From an uncultured Microbacteriaceae bacterium (lineage in GTDB: Bacteria; Actinomycetota; Actinomycetes; Actinomycetales; Microbacteriaceae), in contig CAIOLM010000042.1 in NCBI GenBank assembly GCA_903859205.1, positions 62,001-126,000 of the forward strand: 64,000 nt of DNA, read 5' to 3'. Within the stretch, counting starts at the first letter, position 1; each line of letters opens with the position of its first letter. Shown here in pieces: positions 35,090 through 44,247 of the stretch. Under the pieces are notes generated by a model. The model saw only the letters and a list, made by a program, of their open reading frames with translations. It had not been told where the DNA came from and ran no database searches. Both the position numbers and the translations under genes were made by a program.

Positions 35090-37020
35090 GACGGATCCTT
35101 TTCCTGCTGGGGTTCAAGACTATCGGCTTGAGCGCCACAGCTCAGGGCGGCAAAAACGACCTCAGCGAGGCTGGCACTGATCCCTGGCGCGTCCTGAATC
35201 TGGGCAACGGTGGCAGACCGAATCTTGGCAACGGAGCCAAAATGTTTGAGAAGCGTCGATACTCGACTCGGCCCGAGCCCGGGTATGTCACTCAGCACAG
35301 ACCGGATGTCGTTTTTACGCTTGGCTCGCTGGAACGTGATGGCGAAGCGGTGGGCTTCGTCTCGAAGTTGTTGCATCAAGAAAAGGGCGTCCGAGCCGCG
35401 CGGAAGGATGATGGGGAAAGGGTCGTTGGGGAACCAGATCTCCTCTAAACGCTTGGCCAGGCCGACCAGGGGAATGCTGAGTCCAGCGGCCTTGAGCGCC
35501 TTCGCTGCCGCGTTAACCTGCGGTTGGCCGCCGTCAACGATGAGGAGTCCGGGCGGGTACTCGAAGGACTTCTTGTCGTTTTTGACTCCCGCCTCGGTCG
35601 AACCTTCAGCCCCGGAACCATACCCCAAATACGCGAGACGCCGGGTCAGTACCTGTCTCATGGCCTCGGTATCGTCGGCGGCCTCTGTAATCGCGAACTT
35701 TCGGTAGTGGTTCTTCTTCGGCAAGCCGTCCTCGAAGACAACCATGGAGGCGACAATATTCGTGCCGGCAAGGTGACTGACATCAAAACACTCAATACGA
35801 AGGGGCGCGTGCTCGAGGCCAAGGGCCCCTTGAAGTTGTCCTAATGCGTTGGTCCGAGAGACGTAATCGTTTGTTCGCTGAGACTTGTACAGCATGAGGG
35901 CATGTCCGGCGTTTTGTTGAACAGTCTGACTGAGTCGCAGCATGTCACCGCGTTGAGGTTTGCGTAGTTCTACTCCCCCAGCACGTTTGTCTACGCTACG
36001 TTCTCGACGACGCTCCGATAGCCATTGCTCGAGTGGGCTTTCGTCGTCTGGGAGGTGCGGAACGACAACCAGCTTTGCTGGCACGTCCTCGTCTTCGAAA
36101 GCAGACCGTAGGAGTCCGTCGATGAGCTCGCCGTCTGACACTCCGTCGTCGGCGTCGACTGTCCACGTTCGTGCCCCGCGCACTCGACCGGCACGAATCA
36201 AGAAAAGCGCGACGGCTGCGCTCACGCTGTCGCGTGCAACGCCGAAGACGTCAGCGTCGACCTCTGCGGGCAACACTACGACCGATTTCGCCGCAACGGT
36301 CTCGAGCGCATTAATGTTGTCGCGCAGACGAGCTGCCCGCTCGTAGTCCTGATTCGCGCTGGCGGCCAGCATCCGCTCCCTGACGATGTCAACGAGATCG
36401 TCATCCTTGCCTTGTAGAAAGCGTCCCATGTCTTGCGCGAGGGAACGATGCTCGTCGGGCGAAACGCGACCGACGCACGGGGCGGCACACTTGCCGATGT
36501 CTCCGAGCAAGCATGGGCGGCGTTCTTTGGTGGCCTTTGCGAGGGTCGAATCTGAACAGGTACGCACGGGGAACGGTTTGAGCAGAGTGTCGAGGGTGTC
36601 GCGAATCGCCCAGGTCTTTGTGTATGGCCCGAAGTAGACAACGCCCTTACCCCCTCGACGTCTTGTGATGAAGGCACGCGGAAACTCGTCGCCCATCGAG
36701 ATGGCGAGATAAGGGTAGGACTTGTCGTCGCGGAACTGCACGTTGAACGGGGGCTCGAACTGCTTGATCCACGTGAATTCAAGCTGCAGCGCTTCGAATT
36801 CCGAGTCCACGATGACCCATTCGACACGGTTTGCGGTGGTCACCATGCGACGTGTGCGTTCGTGCAGCGTGTCGAGCGGTGCGAAGTAACTGGTCAGTCG
36901 AGCGCGAAGATTCTTTGCTTTGCCCACGTAGAGCACGCGATCAGCGTTGAAAAAGCGGTACACGCCGGGCTCGGTGGGAATCTCCCCCGTTTGTGGCCGG
37001 TACGGCAGGTCGTCCGCCAT
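35086..37020 (-). CDS. uvrC: Excinuclease ABC subunit C
   Basis: The 644-residue nuclease has an N-terminal GIY-YIG domain ([20 protein letters not shown]), a cysteine cluster [13 protein letters not shown] fitting a structural Fe-S cluster, a UVR motif (about 200-240), the RNase H-like endonuclease domain with [13 protein letters not shown], and C-terminal helix-hairpin-helix motifs ([20 protein letters not shown]). It cuts on both sides of bulky DNA lesions. It follows uvrA by 5 bases and is coupled to rapZ. Confidence 0.97.
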   Translation of the reverse strand: MADDLPYRPQTGEIPTEPGVYRFFNADRVLYVGKAKNLRARLTSYFAPLDTLHERTRRMVTTANRVEWVIVDSEFEALQLEFTWIKQFEPPFNVQFRDDKSYPYLAISMGDEFPRAFITRRRGGKGVVYFGPYTKTWAIRDTLDTLLKPFPVRTCSDSTLAKATKERRPCLLGDIGKCAAPCVGRVSPDEHRSLAQDMGRFLQGKDDDLVDIVRERMLAASANQDYERAARLRDNINALETVAAKSVVVLPAEVDADVFGVARDSVSAAVALFLIRAGRVRGARTWTVDADDGVSDGELIDGLLRSAFEDEDVPAKLVVVPHLPDDESPLEQWLSERRRERSVDKRAGGVELRKPQRGDMLRLSQTVQQNAGHALMLYKSQRTNDYVSRTNALGQLQGALGLEHAPLRIECFDVSHLAGTNIVASMVVFEDGLPKKNHYRKFAITEAADDTEAMRQVLTRRLAYLGYGSGAEGSTEAGVKNDKKSFEYPPGLLIVDGGQPQVNAAAKALKAAGLSIPLVGLAKRLEEIWFPNDPFPIILPRGSDALFLMQQLRDEAHRFAITFQRAKRKNDIRSVLSDIPGLGPSRVSTLLKHFGSVAKIRSATVAQIQDAPGISASLAEVVFAALSCGAQADSLEPQQEKDPS

Positions 37021-37025
37021 GGGAT

Positions 37026-39878
37026 CTACGCCAGAATCTCTGCCAAGAACGCGCCGGTGTGGCTTTGAGCGACCTTGCTCACGGCCTCGGGTGTTCCCGT
37101 GGCCACGACAGTTCCGCCCCCGTTGCCGCCTTCAGGGCCCATATCGATGACCCAGTCGGCACACTTGACGACGTCTAGGTTGTGTTCAATGACGATGACG
37201 GTATTCCCCTTCTCGACGAGCCCGTTGAGAACGAGAAGCAATTTGCGAACATCCTCGAAGTGAAGCCCTGTTGTGGGCTCGTCGAGCACGTAGATCGACC
37301 GACCGTTGGAACGCTTTTGAAGCTCAGTTGCGAGCTTGACTCGCTGTGCCTCACCGCCCGACAGAGTCGTCGCGCTCTGACCGAGGCGCACGTAGCCAAG
37401 CCCGACTTCGACCAGGGTTTGAAGGAAGCGATAGATGGCAGAGATGGGCTCGAAGAAATCAGCAGCCTCTGAGATGGGCATATCGAGAACCTCGGCAATA
37501 TTCTTGCCCTTGTAGCGAACCTGCAAGGTTTCGCGGTTGTAGCGTTGCCCGTGACACACCTCGCAGTCCACGTAGACGTCGGGCAAGAAATTCATCTCAA
37601 TTTTGAGCGTTCCGTCGCCGGAACAAGCTTCACAACGACCGCCCTTAACGTTGAAGCTGAATCGTCCGGGCAGATAACCTCGCGTCTTTGATTCCGTCGT
37701 TTCGCTGAAGAGCGTGCGGATTCGGTCGAAAACGCCGGTGTACGTAGCCGGGTTCGAACGAGGGGTTCGCCCAATGGGATTTTGGTCGACGTGCACCACC
37801 TTGTCGAGGTGCTCGAGGCCGAGAACGCGGGTGTGCTTGCCGGCCACAGAGCGGGCGCCGTTGAGTTGATTGGCGAGGACCTTGTAGAGGATGTCGTTGA
37901 CGAGGGTCGATTTACCAGACCCGCTCACTCCGGTGACAGCGGTAAAGGTGCCCAGGGGGAAAGTGACACTCACATCTTTGAGGTTGTTGGCGCGGGCGCC
38001 CTGGACCTCGATGACGCGCTTCTTGTCGATCGGCCGTCTCTTCTTGGGCGTTTCAATGACGGTGCGCCCCGAGAGGTAGTCGGCGGTGACCGAGCGAGTG
38101 TTCGTGAGTAGGTCGGCGTAGGTTCCCGAGTGCACAACCTCACCGCCCTCGACGCCTGCCCTCGGTCCGATATCGACGAGCCAGTCGGCTGTGCGAATTG
38201 TCTCCTCGTCGTGTTCAACCACGATGAGCGTGTTCCCCAAGTCGCGAAGCTTGATGAGCGTCTCAATCAAGCGGCGATTGTCGCGCTGGTGAAGCCCAAT
38301 GCTTGGCTCGTCGAGAACATAAAGGACCCCAGTCAATCCGGAGCCGATTTGAGTTGCCAAACGGATGCGCTGCGCCTCTCCGCCTGAAAGCGAACCGGCT
38401 GCGCGGGCTAGGTTGAGATAGCCCAAGCCGACCTCGATCAAGAAAGTGAGTCGTGCTCGAATCTCGCGAAGCACCTGAGCGCCAATCATGGCTTGTCGAT
38501 CACTCAGTGTGAGACCGTCCATGAACGCTTGCGTCTCGACGAGCGGCATCTCGGTGATGTCGCTGATCGACTTGTCGTTGATGGTGACGGCCAGAACTTC
38601 GGGCTTGAGGCGCTTGCCTTCACAGACCGGGCAGGGTACCTCGCGAAGGTATTCGGCCCAACGTGCCCGTTGCACATCGGTCTCTGCCTGCATGTACTGT
38701 CGCTCGATGTATGGAATCACTCCCTCAAAGCCGCTGTTGTATGAGACCTCGCGACCGTAGCGGTTCTTCCACTTCACTTTCACTGAGAAATTATTGCCGG
38801 TGAGAACGGCCTCTTGAATGCCGGCAGGGAGCTTGTTCCACGGTGTATCCAGGCTGAAATCGAGGTCGTCTGACAAGCCTTGTAAGAGCTTGTCGTAGTA
38901 CTGGTAGAGACCTTTGCCCTGAGAGGTCCAGGGAATGATGACGCCGTCGGTCAGCGAAAGAGAAGGGTCGCCAATGAGGAGGTCTTCGTCGACAGACATG
39001 CGCGTGCCCAAGCCAGAACAACTGGGGCAAGCGCCAAAGGGTGAATTGAACGAAAAGGTTCTCGGTTCGATCTCGGCCAGTTGAACATCGTGGCCGTTTG
39101 GGCAGCTGAGCTTTTCGCTAAAACTGGTCCAGGCTTCTGGTCCCTCGGCGTCGACGAAGTTCACGTGAACGGTACCGCCGGTGAGTTTGAGGGTCGTTTC
39201 GAGACTGTCAGTCAGTCGTTCTAGGAGCTCATCGCCAGCGACCAGTCGGTCGACGATAACTGAAATGTCGTGCTTGTAGCTTTTCTTGAGCTCGGGTGGC
39301 TCCGTGAGGCTGACCTGCTCCCCGTCGACAAGCGCGCGTGCATAACCGGCCGCAGCGAGTTCCGCAAAAAGATCAACGAATTCGCCCTTTTTCTGCGTCA
39401 CAATCGGTGCAACGACGAGAAAACGCGTACCTTCGGCAAGCTCCATAAGCTTGTCGGCAATCTGCTGAACGGTTTGTGACTGGATGACGCCACCACACTC
39501 CGGGCAGTGAGCAGTGCCTATACGAGCCCAGAGTAGACGCATGTAGTCGTATATCTCGGTGATCGTTCCTACGGTGGAACGAGGGTTTCGGTTTGTCGAT
39601 TTCTGATCGATGGAGACAGCCGGCGAAAGTCCTTCAATGAAGTCGACGTCGGGCCGATCGACCTGGCCCAAGAACTGTCGCGCATATGCCGAAAGTGACT
39701 CGACGTAGCGGCGCTGACCCTCAGCAAAAATTGTGTCAAAGGCTAGCGAAGACTTACCCGAACCGGACAAGCCAGTAAAGACGACAAGGCTGTCGCGAGG
39801 GATTTCGACATCTACATTCTTGAGGTTGTGAACCCTCGCGCCCCGAACGCTCAGGTGTGAATGTGAGTTTGCCGACAT
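37026..39878 (-). CDS. uvrA: Excinuclease ABC subunit A
   Basis: The 950-residue DNA damage sensor has two ABC ATPase halves: Walker [19 protein letters not shown] and [15 protein letters not shown], signatures [19 protein letters not shown] and [16 protein letters not shown]. Zinc-binding cysteine pairs appear in [23 protein letters not shown] and CEACSGDG with CEVCHGQRY. Length is normal. A TAGACT -10 box that begins with the uvrB stop codon lies 6 bases before the ATG, pointing to its own leaderless promoter. Confidence 0.98.
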   Translation of the reverse strand: MSANSHSHLSVRGARVHNLKNVDVEIPRDSLVVFTGLSGSGKSSLAFDTIFAEGQRRYVESLSAYARQFLGQVDRPDVDFIEGLSPAVSIDQKSTNRNPRSTVGTITEIYDYMRLLWARIGTAHCPECGGVIQSQTVQQIADKLMELAEGTRFLVVAPIVTQKKGEFVDLFAELAAAGYARALVDGEQVSLTEPPELKKSYKHDISVIVDRLVAGDELLERLTDSLETTLKLTGGTVHVNFVDAEGPEAWTSFSEKLSCPNGHDVQLAEIEPRTFSFNSPFGACPSCSGLGTRMSVDEDLLIGDPSLSLTDGVIIPWTSQGKGLYQYYDKLLQGLSDDLDFSLDTPWNKLPAGIQEAVLTGNNFSVKVKWKNRYGREVSYNSGFEGVIPYIERQYMQAETDVQRARWAEYLREVPCPVCEGKRLKPEVLAVTINDKSISDITEMPLVETQAFMDGLTLSDRQAMIGAQVLREIRARLTFLIEVGLGYLNLARAAGSLSGGEAQRIRLATQIGSGLTGVLYVLDEPSIGLHQRDNRRLIETLIKLRDLGNTLIVVEHDEETIRTADWLVDIGPRAGVEGGEVVHSGTYADLLTNTRSVTADYLSGRTVIETPKKRRPIDKKRVIEVQGARANNLKDVSVTFPLGTFTAVTGVSGSGKSTLVNDILYKVLANQLNGARSVAGKHTRVLGLEHLDKVVHVDQNPIGRTPRSNPATYTGVFDRIRTLFSETTESKTRGYLPGRFSFNVKGGRCEACSGDGTLKIEMNFLPDVYVDCEVCHGQRYNRETLQVRYKGKNIAEVLDMPISEAADFFEPISAIYRFLQTLVEVGLGYVRLGQSATTLSGGEAQRVKLATELQKRSNGRSIYVLDEPTTGLHFEDVRKLLLVLNGLVEKGNTVIVIEHNLDVVKCADWVIDMGPEGGNGGGTVVATGTPEAVSKVAQSHTGAFLAEILA

Positions 39879-39884
39879 GGCTCA

Positions 39885-39890
39885 AGTCTA
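39885..39890 (-). promoter_or_regulatory. -10 box TAGACT of leaderless uvrA, overlapping the uvrB stop
   Basis: On the minus strand the TAG stop of uvrB (39890-39888) is the first half of TAGACT. Six bases later comes the uvrA ATG. Confidence 0.55.
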
Positions 39891-41945
39891 GGCGTGGCCC
39901 GCCTTGTGAATCTGTCGAAGCTCCCGCTTCAATTCGCCCAGTTCATCGCGGATTCGGGCGGCCAACTCGAACTTGAGCTCAGCAGCCGCTTCGAGCATTT
40001 GCGTGTTGAGGTCGGCAATGATTTCTTCAAGAGCGTCGACTCCCTCTGAGCCGATTCCCGTGCCCCGTGAACGCTTCTTGTCGTTTCTGTTTTCCAGTTC
40101 GTGCATGAGCTCGGCAGTGTCGGCCTCTTCGCGCGCGAGCATGTCGGTAATGTCTGCAATCTTCTTACGCAGCGGGGTTGGATCGATTCCGTGTTCGAGG
40201 TTGTAGGCCACCTGGCGCTCTCGGCGACGGTTCGTCTCGTCGATTGCCTGTTTCATTGATCGAGTGACCGTCCGGGCGTACATGTGGACCTCGCCGGAAA
40301 CGTTTCGAGCTGCGCGGCCGATGGTCTGAATGAGGGATGTCGACGAGCGCAGGAAGCCTTCCTTGTCGGCATCGAGAATGGCCACGAGAGAGACCTCCGG
40401 AAGGTCTAGACCTTCCCGCAGGAGGTTGATACCAACCAAAACGTCGTAGACGCCCTGCCGAAGCTCGGTCAACAGCTCGACGCGACGCAGTGTGTCGACA
40501 TCCGAGTGCAGATAGCGAACTTTGACCCCAGCTTCGGTAAGAAAGTCGGTGAGCTCTTCGGACATCTTTTTCGTCAGTGTCGTGACCAGGACGCGCTCGT
40601 CTTTAGCAGTGCGAATTCGAATCTGTTCAAGAAGATCATCGATCTGGCCTTCGGCATCTTTCACAATCACCTGAGGGTCGACCAGTCCGGTTGGACGGAT
40701 GATCTGTTCGACCACCCCGTCGGCGATCTCGAGTTCATATTTTGCCGGCGTCGCAGACAAGTAGACCGTTTGTCCGACACGCTCTTTGAACTCGTCGAAG
40801 CGCAGTGGGCGGTTGTCGAGTGCGCTGGGAAGGCGGAAGCCATGCTCGACGAGGGTGCGTTTACGCGATGCGTCGCCCTCGTGCATCGCACCGAGTTGAG
40901 GGACAGTGACGTGGGACTCATCAATCACGCACAAGAAGTCGTCGGGGAAATAGTCGAGCAAACACTTTGGTGCTTCACCTGGCTCGCGCACGTCAATGTG
41001 TCGCGAGTAATTCTCGATGCCGGAACAAAAGCCGATTTGTTGCATCATTTCGAGGTCGAATGTGGTGCGCATGCGCAACCGCTGCGCTTCGAGTAGCTTG
41101 CCCGCCTTTTCGAACTCGGTAACCCGAGCTTCCATCTCGTCGCGAATCGTGATGATCGCACGAGCCATAATGTCAGCACTAGCGACGTAGTGCGAGGCCG
41201 GAAAAATCGCGATGGTGGCGAGCTTCTCGACGACCTCGCCAGTGAGTGGATGCAAGCTGTAGAGAGCATCTACTTCGTCACCAAACATCTCAATGCGAAC
41301 CGCGAGCTCTTCATACATAGGAATGATTTCGATGGTGTCTCCACGCACGCGAAAGTTTCCACGAGAGAAGTCGACGTCGTTGCGCGAATACTGCATGTCG
41401 ACGAACTTGCGAAGCAGCTGAGGTCGAGAAATCTTGTCACCGACCGCAAGGCTCACGCTCGCCTCGAGATACTGCTCGGGCGCGCCAAGGCCGTAGATGC
41501 TCGAAACGGTGGCAACCACTAGCACATCGCGGCGACTGAGCAGCGAGGTTGTTGTCGAGTGGCGTAAGCGCTCAACCTCCGCGTTAACCGAGCTGTCCTT
41601 CTCGATGAAGGTATCGGTTTGTGGCACGTAGGCTTCGGGCTGGTAGTAGTCGTAGTACGAGACGAAGTACTCAACGGCGTTCTCGGGGAATAGTTCTCTG
41701 AACTCGGTGGCCAACTGGGCGGCGAGCGTCTTGTTGTGGGCCAGCACCAGAGTCGGGCGATTGAGCTCCTCAACCAACCAGGCCGTCGTTGCGGACTTTC
41801 CTGTTCCGGTCGCTCCCAGCAGTACGACGTCTGTCTCGCCTGCCCGCAATCTGGACGCGAGTTCGGCGATGGCCTTTGGCTGGTCCCCCGAGGGCGTGTA
41901 GTCGCTGACAACGCGAAATGGCTTTGCGCTGCGCGAATCATGCAT
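39888..41945 (-). CDS. uvrB: Excinuclease ABC subunit B
   Basis: The 685-residue helicase-like protein has Walker [21 protein letters not shown], the beta-hairpin region [20 protein letters not shown], the DEAD-box-like [13 protein letters not shown], helicase motifs [17 protein letters not shown] and QTIGRAARN, and a C-terminal UVR domain. It loads on damage found by UvrA and recruits UvrC. The ATG at 41945 is chosen because a TAGACT box stands 7 bases upstream; an in-frame ATG at 42035 would add 30 residues inside coaE. Confidence 0.98.
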   Translation of the reverse strand: MHDSRSAKPFRVVSDYTPSGDQPKAIAELASRLRAGETDVVLLGATGTGKSATTAWLVEELNRPTLVLAHNKTLAAQLATEFRELFPENAVEYFVSYYDYYQPEAYVPQTDTFIEKDSSVNAEVERLRHSTTTSLLSRRDVLVVATVSSIYGLGAPEQYLEASVSLAVGDKISRPQLLRKFVDMQYSRNDVDFSRGNFRVRGDTIEIIPMYEELAVRIEMFGDEVDALYSLHPLTGEVVEKLATIAIFPASHYVASADIMARAIITIRDEMEARVTEFEKAGKLLEAQRLRMRTTFDLEMMQQIGFCSGIENYSRHIDVREPGEAPKCLLDYFPDDFLCVIDESHVTVPQLGAMHEGDASRKRTLVEHGFRLPSALDNRPLRFDEFKERVGQTVYLSATPAKYELEIADGVVEQIIRPTGLVDPQVIVKDAEGQIDDLLEQIRIRTAKDERVLVTTLTKKMSEELTDFLTEAGVKVRYLHSDVDTLRRVELLTELRQGVYDVLVGINLLREGLDLPEVSLVAILDADKEGFLRSSTSLIQTIGRAARNVSGEVHMYARTVTRSMKQAIDETNRRRERQVAYNLEHGIDPTPLRKKIADITDMLAREEADTAELMHELENRNDKKRSRGTGIGSEGVDALEEIIADLNTQMLEAAAELKFELAARIRDELGELKRELRQIHKAGHA

Positions 41946-41952
41946 GTGAAGA

Positions 41953-41958
41953 AGTCTA
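41953..41958 (-). promoter_or_regulatory. -10 box TAGACT of leaderless uvrB, overlapping the coaE stop
   Basis: The coaE stop TAG (41958-41956) is the first half of TAGACT, and the uvrB ATG follows after 7 bases. The arrangement is the same as at uvrA. Confidence 0.55.
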
Positions 41959-42561
41959 CGGTCGGGTGTGCGTGAGCAACGCCCAGAGTGCATCGACCTG
42001 TTCGATGGTGTTCGCCAGCGATCCCGAAGTGTCAATCACATCAGTCGCTATTGCGAGTCGCGAGGCGTCGTCAGCCTGCGAGTTCACCCTGTTCTCGGCT
42101 TCTTTAGCGCTCATGCCGCGTATATTCACGAGTCGGTCGATCCGAATTTGGGCGGGGGCTTGGGCAACGACTACCCGCGAGAATGAATATGTATTGGAGG
42201 TCTCGGCTAGCAACGGGACGTCGTAGACGATCACGCTGTCGGGATGTTCTGTTCCCAGGCGCTCGAACTCGGCGTGAGTCAGTGCTTGAACTGCGGGGTG
42301 CACGATCGCCTCAAGCTTCTTTCGGGCTGCAGGGTCGGAGAACACTATGGCGCCAAGAGCGGGTCTATTCAGAGCACCCGAGACCTCTAAGACGCCTTCA
42401 CCAAAGAGCGAACGAATGTGTTCAAGTGCCGGAGTGCCAGGTTCGACTGCCTTGCGAGCCATCGCGTCGGCATCAACGACCAGAGCACCGAGTTCTCGAA
42501 GACGGGCTGCAATCGTAGATTTTCCAGCACCAATGCCACCGGTAAGCCCAATCAATTGCAT
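41956..42561 (-). CDS. coaE: Dephospho-CoA kinase
   Basis: The 201-residue P-loop kinase begins [21 protein letters not shown] and has the [13 protein letters not shown] substrate loop and the [10 protein letters not shown] strand. It performs the last step of coenzyme A synthesis. It lies between rpsA and uvrB, the common actinobacterial order. TAGCAT 6 bases before the ATG suggests a promoter inside the gap after the rpsA terminator. Confidence 0.95.
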   Translation of the reverse strand: MQLIGLTGGIGAGKSTIAARLRELGALVVDADAMARKAVEPGTPALEHIRSLFGEGVLEVSGALNRPALGAIVFSDPAARKKLEAIVHPAVQALTHAEFERLGTEHPDSVIVYDVPLLAETSNTYSFSRVVVAQAPAQIRIDRLVNIRGMSAKEAENRVNSQADDASRLAIATDVIDTSGSLANTIEQVDALWALLTHTRP

Positions 42562-42567
42562 GCCCTC

Positions 42568-42573
42568 ATGCTA
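42568..42573 (-). promoter_or_regulatory. -10 box TAGCAT of coaE
   Basis: TAGCAT on the minus strand is followed by GAGGGC and the ATG. The spacer itself resembles a ribosome site, so a short leader from another promoter is also possible. Confidence 0.45.
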
Positions 42574-42610
42574 GCTGGATGCCTGGGCTATGAGCAGGCA
42601 ACGATGGCGT

Positions 42611-42654
42611 AAAAAAACGAGCGGCCCCTCTCGCCAGGAGAAGGGCCGCTCGTT
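42611..42654 (-). terminator. Rho-independent terminator of rpsA
   Basis: A 12-bp stem (AACGAGCGGCCC paired with GGGCCGCTCGTT) is followed on the minus strand by a run of seven T. It lies directly after the rpsA stop. Confidence 0.9.
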
Positions 42655-42664
42655 ATGGAACTTG

Positions 42665-44134
42665 TTAGTCCTGCGAGAGCTGATCGCGCAGTGCGGCGAG
42701 GGACTCGTCGTCTGCGAGAGTTCCAGCCGAGGCAACATCTTCGCTGGCGAAGGTGGTTGCTGCAGAGTCAGCCGAACCGGCGGCCGGTGCGGTGGGAAGG
42801 TTGGCTTCACGCTCGAGGGCTGCCTTGACCTGGGTCTTGTGAAGCTCCCAGCGAGCTTGGGCTGCAGAGTAGTCCTGCTCCCACTTCTCGCGCTGTGAGT
42901 CGAATCCGTCACGCCATTCGTTAGTAGCCGGGTCGAAACCGTCTGGGTACTTGTAGTTACCGTTCTCGTCGTACTCAGTGAGCATGCCGTAGAGAGCCGG
43001 GTCGAACTCGGTGCCTTCGGGGTCGACGTTCTCGTTGGCCTGCTTCAGGCTCAGCGAAATGCGGCGACGCTCGAGGTCGATGTCGATGACCTTGACGAAT
43101 ACGTCATCGCTAACCGAAACAACCTGCTCTGCGAGTTCCACGTGCTTGCCAGAAAGTTCAGAGATGTGAACGAGACCCTCGATGCCGTCAGCAACGCGAA
43201 CGAATGCGCCGAAGGGAACGAGCTTGGTGACCTTACCGGGCGCAACCTGACCGATTGCGTGTGTGCGGGCAAATACCTGCCAGGGGTCTTCCTGAGTTGC
43301 CTTGAGCGACAGTGAAACGCGCTCGCGCTCCATGTCGACCTCCAGAATCTCAACGGTGACTTCTTGGCCAACTTCAACAACCTCAGAGGCGTGCTCGATG
43401 TGCTTCCAGCTGAGCTCAGAAACGTGGACGAGACCGTCTACGCCGCCGAGGTCAACGAATGCACCGAAGTTGACGATTGAAGAAACGACACCCTTGCGGA
43501 CCTGTCCCTTCTGAAGGTTTGTGAGGAACGTGCTGCGGCTCTCGGACTGGCTCTGAACGAGCAGTGCCCGACGCGACAGAACGACGTTATTGCGGTTCTT
43601 GTCGAGCTCGAGAATCTTGGCCTCGACCTCCTGGCCCAGGTAAGGCGTGAGGTCGCGAACGCGACGCAGCTCGATGAGCGATGCGGGGAGGAATCCACGA
43701 AGTCCGATGTCAACGATGAGTCCACCCTTGACAACCTCGATGACGGTACCGGTGACAACACCGTCGGTGTCACGGATCTTCTCAACGTCGCCCCAGGCAC
43801 GCTCGTACTGCGCGCGCTTCTTGGAGAGAATGAGGCGGCCTTCCTTGTCTTCTTTTTGAAGAACAAGGGCCTCAACCTCGTCGCCGACCTTGACGACCTC
43901 TGAGGGGTCTACGTCGTGGCGAATGGAAAGTTCACGGGAGGGAATAACACCCTCGGTCTTGTATCCGACGTCGAGGAGAACCTCGTCGCGGTCGATCTTT
44001 ACGACGGTTCCAGCGATGAGGTCGCCGTCGTTGAAGAACTTGAGAGTCTTTTCGACTGCAGCAAGGAAATCCTCAGCAGATCCGATGTCGTTGATGGCAA
44101 TCTGCTTAGCTGCCTTAGTCGGTGTGGTGGTCAT
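42665..44134 (-). CDS. rpsA: 30S ribosomal protein S1
   Basis: The 489-residue protein holds four S1 RNA-binding domains. Domains start near GDLIAGTVVKIDRDEVLLDV, GVVTGTVIEVVKGGLIVDI, GQVRKGVVSSIVNFGAFVDL and GQVAPGKVTKLVPFGAFVRV, and are followed by an acidic tail. Four domains are typical for Actinobacteria, against six in E. coli. S1 helps load structured mRNAs with leaders, which is relevant here since many genes in this window look leaderless. The ATG at 44134 has an AGGAG site; an upstream extension to 44227 is not supported. Confidence 0.96.
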   Translation of the reverse strand: MTTTPTKAAKQIAINDIGSAEDFLAAVEKTLKFFNDGDLIAGTVVKIDRDEVLLDVGYKTEGVIPSRELSIRHDVDPSEVVKVGDEVEALVLQKEDKEGRLILSKKRAQYERAWGDVEKIRDTDGVVTGTVIEVVKGGLIVDIGLRGFLPASLIELRRVRDLTPYLGQEVEAKILELDKNRNNVVLSRRALLVQSQSESRSTFLTNLQKGQVRKGVVSSIVNFGAFVDLGGVDGLVHVSELSWKHIEHASEVVEVGQEVTVEILEVDMERERVSLSLKATQEDPWQVFARTHAIGQVAPGKVTKLVPFGAFVRVADGIEGLVHISELSGKHVELAEQVVSVSDDVFVKVIDIDLERRRISLSLKQANENVDPEGTEFDPALYGMLTEYDENGNYKYPDGFDPATNEWRDGFDSQREKWEQDYSAAQARWELHKTQVKAALEREANLPTAPAAGSADSAATTFASEDVASAGTLADDESLAALRDQLSQD

Positions 44135-44247
44135 TAAGTGATGCTCCTGATGTTGGACATAAATAGAGCCTCGACGCAAAGCGTGCTTCGCATCAAGGCA
44201 TGCGGATATGGATGCACAAATGTGCACTTCTTAGAGTACCTCAGTTT

